64,000 nucleotides of DNA from Janthinobacterium fluminis. Its GTDB lineage: Bacteria; Pseudomonadota; Gammaproteobacteria; Burkholderiales; Burkholderiaceae_D. A program made the translations under genes and the position numbers. Below the pieces are notes generated by a model. The model was not told the origin of the DNA. It did no database searches and saw only the letters and a program-made list of their open reading frames with translations. This document shows, piece by piece, positions 9,008 through 19,820 of this stretch (positions within the stretch are counted from its first letter, which is position 1; each line of letters begins with the position of its first letter). The stretch is from positions 372,001 through 436,000 of the forward strand of contig NZ_JAQQXR010000001.1 of the NCBI RefSeq assembly GCF_028595325.1, written 5' to 3'.

Positions 9008-9336
9008 TGCATGAGTTTTGAGCACAGATTATTTTCGTCTATGAACGGTGGCGTTAGCGTACTGGAAATCGAGTGGTATACTTAAAAAGTATCTCTACGT
9101 TTAGGTATAACATGTAGTAATCGCGATCTGATCTGACAGTTACCCGAGTTGAAACCTTACCGAGTAAGGCTAGCCGGGCTAAACGCATTCGATGAGTATC
9201 ATAATCTGACGCCTCAAGCCCTCGCAGTCCGCCTCCCCCTGTGCCAATATAATTTGAGACATCTACCCGATTAAAAACGAAGTCGAGCCTCTGCGGGCCA
9301 AGCTGGTCAAAGCGGACTTGTTCAAATTGCGCGCCG
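9008..9336 (+). other. Intergenic stretch between exporter block and IS remnant, no gene seen
   Basis: About 330 nt with only very short frames (for example a 14-codon one starting MNGGVS near 9040). A weak hairpin-like stretch lies around GTATACTTAAAAAGTAT near 9075-9095. The base composition shifts gradually from A+T-rich to GC-rich across this stretch, which fits an island boundary. No precursor peptide, RNA gene or clear terminator is visible. Confidence 0.5.
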
Positions 9337-10093
9337 GCGGCGATCCATGCCCAGTTGCTCGACGAGGGACGTTATGTGGCCTCGGTGCGCACCATGTACC
9401 GTCTGTTGCAAGGTTGTGCCGCCGTGCGCGAGCGCCGCGGCCAACTGCGTCATCCCGAGTACGCCAAACCGGAACTGCTGGCCGTGGCGCCCAACCAAGT
9501 CTGGAGTTGGGACATCACGAAATTGAAGGGGCCGATCAGGGGCACCTGTTTCCATCTGTATGTCATCCTCGACATCTTCAGCCGCTATGTCGTCGGCTGG
9601 ATGGTGGCCGAGCAGCTCATCGCCGACAGCGCCGCCAAGGAATGCATCGCGCCGGGCGCGCCGACCTTGCATGCCGACCGTGGCAGCAGCATGCGCTCCA
9701 TGCCGGTGTCTACGTTGCTGCGCGGCCTGGGCATCGCCAAATCGCACAGCAGACCCTACGTCTCCGACGACAACTCATACTCGGAGGCGCAGTTCAAAAC
9801 CATGAAATACCAGCCAGGCTTCCTGGCACGCTTTGGCTCGTTCGCCGACGCGCGCACACTGCGTCCAGTTTTTCGCGTAGTACAACCAGTAGCACCGCCA
9901 TTCCGGTATCGACATGATGACGCATGAGGGCGTTCACACCGGCCGCGCCGCCGAGGTTCGTAAGCGACGACAAGCCACGCTGGAAAACGCCTTCCAGCGC
10001 ACCCCGAACCGCTTCAAACACCGCATGCCGCAGCCGCAGAAGCTGCCTGAAACCCGAGACGTAGACTCTCATCGATTCAACCAGGTGTTTTAA
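9337..10093 (+). pseudogene. Decayed IS3-family transposase (OrfB, rve integrase core)
   Basis: The reading frame from about 9337 carries a 5'-truncated IS3-type OrfB: LLDEGRYVASVRTMYRLL, WSWDITKLKGP (first catalytic Asp), DIFSRYVVGWM, LHADRGSSM (second Asp) and DDNSYSEAQFKTMKYQPG (Glu). Near 9855 the frame breaks. The rest continues in another frame as HCVQFFA, stop, YNQ, stop, HRHSGIDMMTHEGVHTGRAAEV, and ends at 10091-10093. A Trp codon of the usual FFAWYN motif is now TAG. With a missing N-terminus, a frameshift and two internal stops, it cannot make active transposase. Terminal inverted repeats were not identified. It lies at the junction between the A+T-rich island and the high-GC chromosome. 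Confidence 0.85.
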
Positions 10094-10275
10094 AATCATT
10101 GACACGCACCGATCGCAGCTCCACCTTTCGCATTGCCGGCAGGCGAGCGGGGCCGCTTCGATACATGCTGAGCCGAACAGCACCACTAGTTATCAGCGAT
10201 AATACTGACTTTTACACTATGGACCGTCTGTGCCGGCGCCGGGAGCGCTTGCAGGCAGTTCATTCAGCTGTTGGA

Positions 10276-10281
10276 TATAAT
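10276..10281 (+). promoter_or_regulatory. Consensus -10 hexamer (TATAAT)
   Basis: A perfect TATAAT lies 61 nt upstream of the ATG at 10343, followed by another -10-like TATACT at 10285-10290. No convincing -35 stands at 17 bp; TTGCAG at 10249 is 21 bp away. Confidence 0.35.
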
Positions 10282-10342
10282 ATTTATACTAGTGCGATGG
10301 CTCCGCGGCGCGCTGCGGTCATTGTCGATAATAAGGAAAAAC

Positions 10343-13300
10343 ATGGCAAATCCATCGCCCCCCCGCCGGCCTCTGCGCGCTTTGCGCTGGCTGGGCTTTA
10401 CCCTGCTGACCGTACTGCTGTTGCTGGGCGCCGCATGGCTGGCGTTTCCGCCGCTGGCCAAGCATTTGACGGAGCAGCAAATCGAAACCCAGCTCGGCCG
10501 CAAGGCCAGCGTCGGCGCGCTGGCCTTCAATCCCTTCACCCTCGTCCTGGACGTCGCCGATTTCACGCTGTACGAGCAGGACAAGACCAGCGCCGCGTTC
10601 TCGGCGAAGGCGCTGACGGTGAACGTGGCGCCTGCCGCGCTGTTCCGTCTGGCGCCGCTGCTGAGCGAAGTCAAGCTGGTCGAGCCGCGCCTGCACATCG
10701 TGCGCACAAGCGGCGACGGCGTGGGCCGCTACAATTTTTCCGACGTCATCGAACGCGTGCTGGCGATGCCGAAGAGCGAGAAGCCGACGCTGTTTTCCGT
10801 CGCCAATATCCAGTTGGAGAATGGCGCGATCAAGTTCGACGACAAGGTCACCGGCAAGCAGGTCAATATTGACGGGCTGCATATCGGTTTGCCCTTCGTC
10901 TCGAATTTCCCGGACAAGGTCGACACCTTCGTCCAACCCCGCCTGTCGGCGAAGGTGAATGGTTCCCTGTTCGAGTTGAAGGGGCGGGCGAAGCCGTTCG
11001 CCGGCAGCCAGGACACCACGCTGGCGCTGGATATCGAGCAGCTCGATCTGGCCAGCTATGTGTCGTTTTCGCCGGTGGCCCTGCCGTTGGCCTTGCAGAG
11101 CGCGATATTGTCGACCAAGCTGGACCTGAGTTTCGTGCGCAAGCAGGACAAGCCGGAGCTGGTGTTGTCGGGCACGGTCAAGCTGGCCGATGTGGCGCTG
11201 TCCGACCGGGCCGCCGCGCCGCTGCTGAAGGCGGCGGCGATCGAGGTGCAGTTGCGTAAGGTGGACGTGCTGGCCGGCGCCGTCGCCCTCGACAAGCTCG
11301 AATTCTTGCAGCCGCAAGTCTGGCTCAACGCGACCGGCGACGACACGGTCGGCGCGGAGCGCCTGAGCCTGGAGAACGCCAGCGTCGACAGCGCCGCCCG
11401 CACCGTCAGCGCCGAGGTCTTGCGCCTGGCCGGCTTGCAGGCCGAGGTGCGCCGCGACGCCAAGGGTAAATTGAATGTGCAGCAGTTGTCCGCCAGGTTC
11501 GGCGGGGCGGGCGGCGCCGAGCCGGCCAAGCCGGCCGGCCCGGCCTGGGTGACGACGCTCAAGCAGTTCGCCGTGAGCGATAGCGTACTGGCCTATGTCG
11601 ACAACAGCGTGAAGCCGGCCGTCAAGGTGCGCGCCGACGAGTTGAATTTGACGCTGGACGACATTTCCAGCCAGTTCGACCAGCCCTTGAAGCTGGCGCT
11701 GCGCACTCAGCTCAACAAGACGGGCAAGCTGGCGCTCGACGGCAGCATCGCGCCGCAATTCAAGGCCATCGACCTGGACATCGACGCGCAGAGCCTGCAA
11801 GTGGCGACCTTGCAGCCGTATTTCGCCGATTACCTGAACGTGACGCTGGCCTCGGGCCAGGCCAGCAGCAAGGGCAAATTGGCGCTGGTGCTGGCCAGCG
11901 GCAAGCAGGAGACGAGCACGGCTTACCGCGGCACGCTGCGGCTGGCCAATGTGCGCATGCTCGACAAGGAAAACGCCGCCGACTTCCTGAAGTGGCGCGC
12001 CCTCGACATCAGCGGCATCAACGTCAAGCTTGGCGGTCCGCGCCAGGACGTGGCGATGGAAAAAATCGCGCTCAGCGATTTCTACGCGCGCGTCATCCTG
12101 TCGGACAAGGCCAAGCTGAACCTGCAGGACATCGTCGTGTCCAAGAATGCGCCCGCCGGCGCGCCGGCGCCGTCGCTGACGACGGCCGCGCCGAGCGCGC
12201 CGCTGCCGAAGGCGGGCGCCGCCGCCACCGAGCGCGTCGTCGCCGCGCCGGCCCCAGCCAAGGCCAACGCGCCGGTGATCCGCATCGGCCAGATCGTCGT
12301 CAAGGGCGGCAACATCAATTACACGGACAACTTCGTCAAGCCGAACTATACGGCCAACATGACGGGCATGAACGGCACCGTCGGCGCCATCGCCTCGGAC
12401 AAGCCGCAGCCGGCGCCGCTGGACTTGAGCGGCAAGATCGACAATGACGCGGCCGTGGCCATTTCCGGCACCTTGAATCCGCTGTTTTCGCCGATGTTCC
12501 TCGACATCAAGGCCAGCGCCAACGGCGTCGAATTGCCGCGGCTGACGCCTTACGCGGCCAAGTACGCCGGCTACGCCATCGAAAAGGGCAAGTTGTCGAT
12601 GGCCGTCAGCTACCGCGTCGAGAACGACAAGCTGCTGGCGCAAAACGATGTGCGCATCGACCAGCTGACCTTCGGCGACAAGATCGACAGCCCGACGGCG
12701 ACCAAGCTGCCGGTGATGCTGGCGGTCGCGCTGCTGAAGGATCGCAACGGCCAGATCAACATCAACCTGCCGATATCGGGCACGCTGTCGGACCCGGAGT
12801 TTTCCGTGGGCGGCATCATTATGCGCATCTTCCTGAACCTGATCGTCAAGGCCGTGACGTCGCCGTTCGCGCTGATCGGCGCGGCCTTCGGCGGCGGCGA
12901 CGAACTCGGTTACGCGGAATTCGCGCCCGGTTCGGCGGCGCTGACGGCGGCCACGCAGAGCAAGCTCGACTCCATCGGCAAGGCGCTGACGGAGCGACCC
13001 GGCCTGAAGATCGACCTGATCGGCCGGGTCGACCCTGCCAGCGACGCCGACGGCGTGCGCCAGCAAATCCTGCGCGGCAAGCTGAACGCCTTCAAGCGCA
13101 AGGACTCGCTCGACAAGGGCGGCGAGACGCAGGCGGAAGACGCCGCCGTGACGGACGCCGACAAGGAAAAATACATGGGTAAAGTGTACGCGGCGCAGAA
13201 ATTCGACAAGCCGCGCAACGCCATCGGCTTCGTCAAGAGCTTGCCGGTGGCCGAGATGGAAAAGCTCATCCTGGCCAACACGCCCGTCACCCAGGATGCC

Positions 13301-13462
13301 CTGCGGGCGCTGGCCAGCCGGCGTGCGGAGGCCGTGCGCGGCTATTTCGAAAGCAAGGGCAGTATTCCGGCCGAGCGGATCTACCTGATCGCGCCGAAAA
13401 TGACGGTGGACGGCATCAACGACAAGGGCGCGCCGAACCGCGTCGACTTCGCGTTGAAATAG
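10343..13462 (+). CDS. DUF748 / AsmA-like envelope protein with OmpA-like C-terminal region
   Basis: The chosen start is the ATG at 10343, because AAGGA precedes it and a basic N-terminus (MANPSPPRRPLRALRW) then leads into one transmembrane helix. The resulting 1039-residue protein has a cytoplasmic stub, a membrane anchor (~17-40) and a very long periplasmic region of repeating beta-rich AsmA/DUF748 segments. An Ala/Pro-rich linker sits around residues 605-660, and the tail resembles an OmpA-like peptidoglycan-binding fold (FAPGSAALT, RPGLKIDLIGRVDP, LASRRAEAVRGYFESKG). AsmA-like proteins act in outer-membrane lipid or protein homeostasis; the exact substrate is unknown. It stands alone and ends at a bidirectional terminator. 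Confidence 0.82.
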   Translation: MANPSPPRRPLRALRWLGFTLLTVLLLLGAAWLAFPPLAKHLTEQQIETQLGRKASVGALAFNPFTLVLDVADFTLYEQDKTSAAFSAKALTVNVAPAALFRLAPLLSEVKLVEPRLHIVRTSGDGVGRYNFSDVIERVLAMPKSEKPTLFSVANIQLENGAIKFDDKVTGKQVNIDGLHIGLPFVSNFPDKVDTFVQPRLSAKVNGSLFELKGRAKPFAGSQDTTLALDIEQLDLASYVSFSPVALPLALQSAILSTKLDLSFVRKQDKPELVLSGTVKLADVALSDRAAAPLLKAAAIEVQLRKVDVLAGAVALDKLEFLQPQVWLNATGDDTVGAERLSLENASVDSAARTVSAEVLRLAGLQAEVRRDAKGKLNVQQLSARFGGAGGAEPAKPAGPAWVTTLKQFAVSDSVLAYVDNSVKPAVKVRADELNLTLDDISSQFDQPLKLALRTQLNKTGKLALDGSIAPQFKAIDLDIDAQSLQVATLQPYFADYLNVTLASGQASSKGKLALVLASGKQETSTAYRGTLRLANVRMLDKENAADFLKWRALDISGINVKLGGPRQDVAMEKIALSDFYARVILSDKAKLNLQDIVVSKNAPAGAPAPSLTTAAPSAPLPKAGAAATERVVAAPAPAKANAPVIRIGQIVVKGGNINYTDNFVKPNYTANMTGMNGTVGAIASDKPQPAPLDLSGKIDNDAAVAISGTLNPLFSPMFLDIKASANGVELPRLTPYAAKYAGYAIEKGKLSMAVSYRVENDKLLAQNDVRIDQLTFGDKIDSPTATKLPVMLAVALLKDRNGQININLPISGTLSDPEFSVGGIIMRIFLNLIVKAVTSPFALIGAAFGGGDELGYAEFAPGSAALTAATQSKLDSIGKALTERPGLKIDLIGRVDPASDADGVRQQILRGKLNAFKRKDSLDKGGETQAEDAAVTDADKEKYMGKVYAAQKFDKPRNAIGFVKSLPVAEMEKLILANTPVTQDALRALASRRAEAVRGYFESKGSIPAERIYLIAPKMTVDGINDKGAPNRVDFALK

Positions 13463-13475
13463 CCGGCGCGGCCTG

Positions 13476-13516
13476 AAAAAACCGGGTACGGGCGCCGCGT
13501 CCCGTCCCCGGTTTTA
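13476..13516. terminator. Bidirectional intrinsic terminator between convergent genes
   Basis: An inverted repeat AAAACCGGG ... CCCGGTTTT encloses an inner GGG/CCC pairing (ACGGG, CCCGT). The A-run on one side and T-run on the other let it end transcription of both the DUF748 gene and the oleate hydratase gene. Confidence 0.8.
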
Positions 13517-13533
13517 TATAAGGCGCAGGCGGA

Positions 13534-15108
13534 TTATTTAAACGCCTTGATCACCGCATCCAGTTTCACCTTCAGCGAGTGGTCGTGCTGGCTGATGGGC
13601 GGCACTTCGCGTTCGATCTTCAGCAATTCATACACCGCCATCTGCGCGGCGCGCACCGAGTACTCCACCGTAAACACGACATCGTCCGGCACTTCGACGA
13701 ACTGGCTGACGAACGCCAGGTTGGTCGAATTGCGCGGCACCGGCAGCGGCCGGTCGCTAAGGGCGCGCGGCATGAACATGCTGGTGATGTAAGGCATGCG
13801 GCAGGGGATGCAATTGGCCTGTGCCATGGTCGTGTCCATGTCGAAGTTCAGGTGGCCGCACAGTTCGCGCAGGATTTCCTCGCCCGTGCAGTCGGCCATC
13901 GGCTTGGCGACGAAGTTGCCGATGCGGTCGGGGTGCAGCGCATAGCCCCAGAACACCTGCACGCCGTCCGGCTGGCCGGCGAAATGCGGCTGGTGCGCCA
14001 GCACCACCGACATGAACCAGTTGGAGTCCTTGAACGTCACCAGGCCGCCCGTGCCGGCGCGGTTGCCGGTGAATTTCTCCATCTGGTCGAAGAAGGCCGT
14101 GTCCTTCAGCGTCGTCGTGAACGAGTGCCAGTACGATTCCGGAATGCTGGAATTGAACGCGGCCGGCCGGCCGAATTCCGGGCTGATCTGCGCCAGTTTT
14201 TCCCACAACTGCCAGCCGCCGCTGTCTTGCTTGGTGTGGCGCGGCGGCGCGCTGTGCATCGAGCCGTAGGTCGAGGCGTCCGTCATCGAGGCGTTCTGGA
14301 AGAACACCAGGTCGCCCTCGGCCACGTCGACGAGCTCGTCGCGTCCGTCGCGCCGGCAGTAGATGCCGGTGACGCTGATCTTGCTGTCCACGGTTCTCAG
14401 CTGGAAATCGGTGACGGTGCAATCCATCACGACCTTGACGCCCTGCGCCTGCAGCCAGGCCAGCAGCGGCCGCACCAGCGAGTCGTACTGGTTGTAGACG
14501 GTGCGCTTGACGCCGGCCAGCGTTTCGATGCGCGAGAACTCCATCATGAAGCGGTGCAGATAGCGCTTGAACTCGACGGCACTGTGCCAGGGCTGGAAGG
14601 CGAAGGTCGTGGCCCACATGAACCAGAATTCCGTCTTGAAGAAGTCCGGCGAGAGCCAGTCGGTGATGCAGGTGGTGCCCAGCGTTGCCTCGTCCGCCTC
14701 GCTCAGCTTGAGCAGCTCAAGCCGGTCCTGCATGCTGAAGCCCATGCTGCTGACGTCGACCTTGAAGCGGTTCTGGTCGACCAGGCGCGCCATCGAATGC
14801 GGGATGTTGACCTTGTTGAAGGCGATGGTTTCGTCGTAGACGCTCTGGCCCGGGTGTTCCAGCGAGGGCACGGACTTGAACAAGTCCCAGGTGCATTCGT
14901 AGTTGTCGCTGGTGAGCATGCGGCCGCCGCGCAGCGTGTAGCCGTGCTCGGCGTTGCCGCCGCCGTCCAGGCTGCCGCCGGACAGGGACGACGCCTCGAA
15001 GATGGTGATGTTGCCGCCGGCAATGCCGCCGTCGCGTATCATGAATGCCGCCGCCGACAGGGAACCGATGCCGCCGCCGACCAAATAGGCTTTGATGTTC
15101 TTGTTCAT
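13534..15108 (-). CDS. ohyA: Oleate hydratase (FAD-binding, MCRA family)
   Basis: The start at 15108 is preferred over the upstream ATG at 15123 because GGAA stands 5-6 nt before it and the FAD-binding motif follows at once (YLVGGGIGSLSAAAF). The 524-residue protein matches the myosin-cross-reactive-antigen family: RGGRMLTSDNYEC, WDLFKSVPSLE, the central FAD-domain segments and PYITSMFMPR near the C-terminus. Family reaction: addition of water to the cis-9 double bond of oleate, giving 10-hydroxystearate, with FAD as a structural cofactor. Many members have a Glu in the GGREM motif; here Met takes the place, as I recall for Rhodococcus-type members. It is monocistronic, with its own upstream region carrying a direct repeat. 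Confidence 0.9.
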   Translation of the reverse strand: MNKNIKAYLVGGGIGSLSAAAFMIRDGGIAGGNITIFEASSLSGGSLDGGGNAEHGYTLRGGRMLTSDNYECTWDLFKSVPSLEHPGQSVYDETIAFNKVNIPHSMARLVDQNRFKVDVSSMGFSMQDRLELLKLSEADEATLGTTCITDWLSPDFFKTEFWFMWATTFAFQPWHSAVEFKRYLHRFMMEFSRIETLAGVKRTVYNQYDSLVRPLLAWLQAQGVKVVMDCTVTDFQLRTVDSKISVTGIYCRRDGRDELVDVAEGDLVFFQNASMTDASTYGSMHSAPPRHTKQDSGGWQLWEKLAQISPEFGRPAAFNSSIPESYWHSFTTTLKDTAFFDQMEKFTGNRAGTGGLVTFKDSNWFMSVVLAHQPHFAGQPDGVQVFWGYALHPDRIGNFVAKPMADCTGEEILRELCGHLNFDMDTTMAQANCIPCRMPYITSMFMPRALSDRPLPVPRNSTNLAFVSQFVEVPDDVVFTVEYSVRAAQMAVYELLKIEREVPPISQHDHSLKVKLDAVIKAFK

Positions 15109-15189
15109 ACTATTCCAATGCAATGAAGGCGCGTATTGCTACTGCGTCGCTGGAAACCTTGCGATTCGGTATGAACCGCAATCCAGGCT

Positions 15190-15218
15190 GAATTTCATTC
15201 TAGCAAAGCGAATTTCAT
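15190..15218. promoter_or_regulatory. Direct repeat GAATTTCAT x2 upstream of oleate hydratase
   Basis: GAATTTCAT occurs at 15190-15198 and again at 15210-15218, start-to-start exactly 20 bp (two helical turns), 80-110 nt upstream of the oleate hydratase start. This geometry suits two dimers or monomers of a regulator binding one DNA face. The regulator is unknown. Confidence 0.35.
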
Positions 15219-15325
15219 GAAAATTGAACGGATACTCTAATACAGGGGGCGAATTGCCATTTTGTCCGCAGAAAGTCGGCATTATTTGATTTGGATCAAA
15301 ATAGGCCGGCGCCATTGTGATGGTC

Positions 15326-15913
15326 TTAGCGTTGCGAGGCGGGCAGCAGGGCGTCGACGTCATCGAATGAGGACGGCTCTTCGTCGCGGCGGCGCTCAAA
15401 GTGCAGTACGTCGTGCCAGCTGCCGTGCATGCGCATGCTGCGGGCGCTCTTGCCATAGAGGCGGAAGTCATTGCGCTCCATCACGCGCTGCGAGCCGGTG
15501 TTGGCGGCGCGCACGTCCGCCTCAATGCGCCACAGGCCGATGGCGCCGAAGCCTTCGCGCACCGCCAACTCGACGGCCCGCGACGCGTAACCCTGGCCGC
15601 CCGCCTGTTCGGCGATCCGGTAGCCGAGCGCGGCCTTGTTGAAATAGCGGCGGACCACGGCCGTCAAATTGACGCGGCCGACGATGCGTCCGCCGACCTT
15701 GGCCAGGAATTGGTAAGCGACGTCGTTGTCGCGCTCGCGCGCGGCTTGCTCGATGGCGGCGCGCACGGCGGCGATGTGATAGTAACCGTCGCTGCGGGCG
15801 TTGATCCAGGATTCGAAATAGGCGCGGTTGTCGGACTCGAAGGCCAGCAACTCCTCGGCGTCGGCCAGGGTGGGCGGGAAAATCTGCAGGGATGCTGCGG
15901 TGCTTGTCGGCAA
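15326..15913 (-). CDS. GNAT-family N-acetyltransferase (RimJ/RimL type)
   Basis: The start is taken as TTG at 15913 (LPTSTAASLQIFPPT) because TGGAG stands at the right distance and no ATG lies near; this gives 195 residues. The GNAT fold is visible: an N-terminal strand with DAEELLAFE, the central GRIVGRVNLTAVVR strand, the acetyl-CoA loop in EQAGGQGYASRAV (Q-x-x-G-x-G/A type), and IEADVRAANTGSQRVMERNDFRLYGK, where the N-x-x-S motif is typical of RimJ/RimL ribosomal-protein acetyltransferases and their relatives. The substrate cannot be told from sequence. It lies downstream of the SulP gene on the same strand, separated by a long palindrome. Confidence 0.85.
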   Translation of the reverse strand: MPTSTAASLQIFPPTLADAEELLAFESDNRAYFESWINARSDGYYHIAAVRAAIEQAARERDNDVAYQFLAKVGGRIVGRVNLTAVVRRYFNKAALGYRIAEQAGGQGYASRAVELAVREGFGAIGLWRIEADVRAANTGSQRVMERNDFRLYGKSARSMRMHGSWHDVLHFERRRDEEPSSFDDVDALLPASQR

Positions 15914-15963
15914 GCTGGACTCCAAGTAGGGGCGGGCGGGGCGCCGCGTTGCCGTATGTTGCC

Positions 15964-16030
15964 ACAGCCGGGGACAGACCACGATTTTCAAGAAATTATT
16001 TCTTGAAAATCGTGGTCTGTCCCCGGCTGT
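15964..16030. repeat. Perfect 67-nt palindrome, GGGGACAGACCACGATTT family, copy 1
   Basis: Two 33-nt arms around one central base (15997). The outer part has the family core GGGGACAGACCACGATTT; the inner part is TCAAGAAAT and its complement. It begins 6 nt past the SulP stop codon (minus strand). As RNA it would form a very stable hairpin. Confidence 0.9.
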
Positions 16031-16035
16031 CCGCC

Positions 16036-17730
<1,695 letters not shown>

Positions 17731-17940
17731 GGTGTGCAGGCATTTTTTCGCGACTAGCCATCTTAATCCAGGGGGCGGCGCGCCGCCATCGAATGGCGTA
17801 ACGGTGCGGCCTTTTTACCAGCGGCGCAACATCCGCCTGCCGCGCGGCGCGGCAGCCTCGCCCGCGCCTCCGCATTTCGGCAACGGAAGCGCCGCCAGGT
17901 GGTTACAATGTAGCCTTTCTTCGATCGTCCGGTTCGCCAA

Positions 17941-19788
17941 GTGCAAAGTCGCCAACTGTATTTCCGCCTGCTCCAGCAATTTCGCCCCTATAGCGGCGCC
18001 GCCGTCGCGACCCTGTTGGCGGTCGCCATCGCCTCGCTGACCGACGTGCTGCTGATCCGCCAGTTGCAGAACGTCGTCGACGCGCTGCGTCCGGCCGCCG
18101 AGACGGCGGCCCTGCCCGGCGCCCACCTGGGCGCCACCGGCCTGCTGGGCATGGTGCAGGGCTGGATCGGCGCCGTGCTGCCGAGCACGCCCGCGCAACT
18201 GGCGCTGTGGGCCATCCCCGCCATCATCGTCGGCCTGTCCGTGGTGCGCATGCTGGCCAGCTTCGCCGGCGATTACGGCTCGGCCTGGCTCAGCAGCCGC
18301 GTCCAGGCCAATCTGCGCGAGGACATGTTCGCCCGCATCCTGCGCCTGCCCAACAGCTTCTACGACCAGTCCTCGACCGGCACCACGCTGTCGCGCGTCG
18401 CCTACGACGCCAGCCAGGTGTCGCAGGCCGGCCTGAACATCGTCAACGTGATGGTGCGCGACTCCGTCGCCACCGTCGGCTATCTGGTGTCCCTGTTCAG
18501 CATCGACTGGCAACTGGCGCTGTTCTGCCTCGGCCTGCTGCCGCTGGTGGCGGCCATCGTCACGCTGGCCGGGCGCCGCCTGCGCCGCCTGAGCCACAGC
18601 GCCCAGGCCGCGATGGGCGAGCTGACCCACGTGCTCGACGAGAGCATAGGCGGCCAGCGCGTCGTCAAGATTTTCGGCGGCCAGCAGTACGAGCAGGCGC
18701 GCTTCGCCGGCGTCGTCAAGAAGAACCGCCAACTGGCCGTCAAGCACGCCTCGACGGCGGCGCTGAATTCCGGCGCGATCATGCTCTTGGTCGGCATCAC
18801 CCTCTCCTCGGTGATCTACTTCGCGCTGCTGCGCGCCAAGCTGGGCGTGCTGTCGCCGGGCGCCTTCGTCGCCTTCATGGGCTCGCTGATGGCGATGCAG
18901 TCGCCGATCAAGAATCTGACCAAGCTCAACGAACCGCTGCAGCGCGGCCTGGCCGCCGCCGCCTCGGTGTTCGGCCTGATCGACATGCCGGCCGAGCCGG
19001 ACAGCGGCAAGGCCGGGCTGGAGCGGGCCAAGGGCGGCATCGCGCTGCGCTCGGTCGGCTTCCGCTACGACGCCGCCGACGGCGACGCGGCGCCGGCGCT
19101 GGACGGGGTGTCGCTCGACATCGCGCCCGGCGAAACCATTGCCCTGGTGGGCAGCTCGGGCAGCGGCAAGACCACGCTGGCGAGCCTGCTGCCGCGCTTC
19201 TACGACGTCGGCAGCGGCAGCATCCTGCTCGACGGCGTCGACCTGCGCGAGGTGCAACTGGCGGCATTGCGGCGCCAGATCGCCCTGGTTAGCCAGGACG
19301 TGGTGCTGTTCAACGACACGCTGGCGGCCAACATCGCGTATGGCGACCCGGCGCCCAGCCAGGAGAAGATCGAGGCGGCGGCGCGCGCGGCCTATGCGCA
19401 TGAATTCATCGTGCGCCAGAGCCAGGGCTACCAGACCCAGGTCGGCGAGAACGGCCTGCGCCTGTCGGGCGGGCAGCGGCAGCGCCTGGCGATCGCCCGC
19501 GCCATTTACAAAGATGCGCCCATCCTGATTCTGGACGAAGCCACCAGCGCCCTCGACACCGAGTCCGAGCGCGAAGTGCAGGCGGCGCTGGACGTGCTGA
19601 TGCAAAACCGCACCACCGTCATCATCGCGCACCGCCTGTCGACGATTGAAAACGCCGACCGCATCGTCGTCATGGAGTCCGGCAAAATCGCCGAAATCGG
19701 CCGCCACGCCGAGTTGCTGCAGCAAGGCGGCCTGTACGCGCGCTTTTACCAGACGCAGAAACACCAGGGCGCGGCCGTCAAATCGTAA
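17941..19788 (+). CDS. msbA: Lipid A / phospholipid flippase MsbA-type ABC transporter
   Basis: A 615-residue half-transporter starting at GTG 17941 (the frame is open further upstream but no better start was seen). Residues ~20-320 form the type I exporter membrane domain and ~345-600 the ATPase: Walker A GSSGSGKTT, signature LSGGQRQRLA, Walker B ILILDEATSALD, H-loop IIAHRLST. Length and conserved segments (LPNSFYDQSSTGTTLSRV, VVKIFGGQQYE, VSQDVVLFNDTLAANIAYG) are those of MsbA, which flips lipid A-core across the inner membrane as a homodimer. A TACAAT -10-like box precedes the start. The C-terminus is convergent with the flagellar-rod-like gene. Confidence 0.9.
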   Translation: MQSRQLYFRLLQQFRPYSGAAVATLLAVAIASLTDVLLIRQLQNVVDALRPAAETAALPGAHLGATGLLGMVQGWIGAVLPSTPAQLALWAIPAIIVGLSVVRMLASFAGDYGSAWLSSRVQANLREDMFARILRLPNSFYDQSSTGTTLSRVAYDASQVSQAGLNIVNVMVRDSVATVGYLVSLFSIDWQLALFCLGLLPLVAAIVTLAGRRLRRLSHSAQAAMGELTHVLDESIGGQRVVKIFGGQQYEQARFAGVVKKNRQLAVKHASTAALNSGAIMLLVGITLSSVIYFALLRAKLGVLSPGAFVAFMGSLMAMQSPIKNLTKLNEPLQRGLAAAASVFGLIDMPAEPDSGKAGLERAKGGIALRSVGFRYDAADGDAAPALDGVSLDIAPGETIALVGSSGSGKTTLASLLPRFYDVGSGSILLDGVDLREVQLAALRRQIALVSQDVVLFNDTLAANIAYGDPAPSQEKIEAAARAAYAHEFIVRQSQGYQTQVGENGLRLSGGQRQRLAIARAIYKDAPILILDEATSALDTESEREVQAALDVLMQNRTTVIIAHRLSTIENADRIVVMESGKIAEIGRHAELLQQGGLYARFYQTQKHQGAAVKS

Positions 19789-19820
19789 GGCCGGCGCCAG
19801 GCCCCGGCGCGCCAGCCGGC

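Noticed and set aside
9008..9336. Lanthipeptide precursor gene after the TolC gene
   Set aside because: Only frames of up to 14 codons begin there and none has a leader or Ser/Cys-rich core.
10319..13066. Long minus-strand open frame (915 codons) opposite the DUF748 gene
   Set aside because: Composition is Arg/Gln/Ala/His-rich with no domain; it is the antisense shadow typical of GC-rich coding DNA.
13579..15126. Plus-strand frame opposite the oleate hydratase gene
   Set aside because: Shadow frame: no ribosome binding site, low-complexity Arg/His/Val protein, while the minus strand encodes a clear enzyme.
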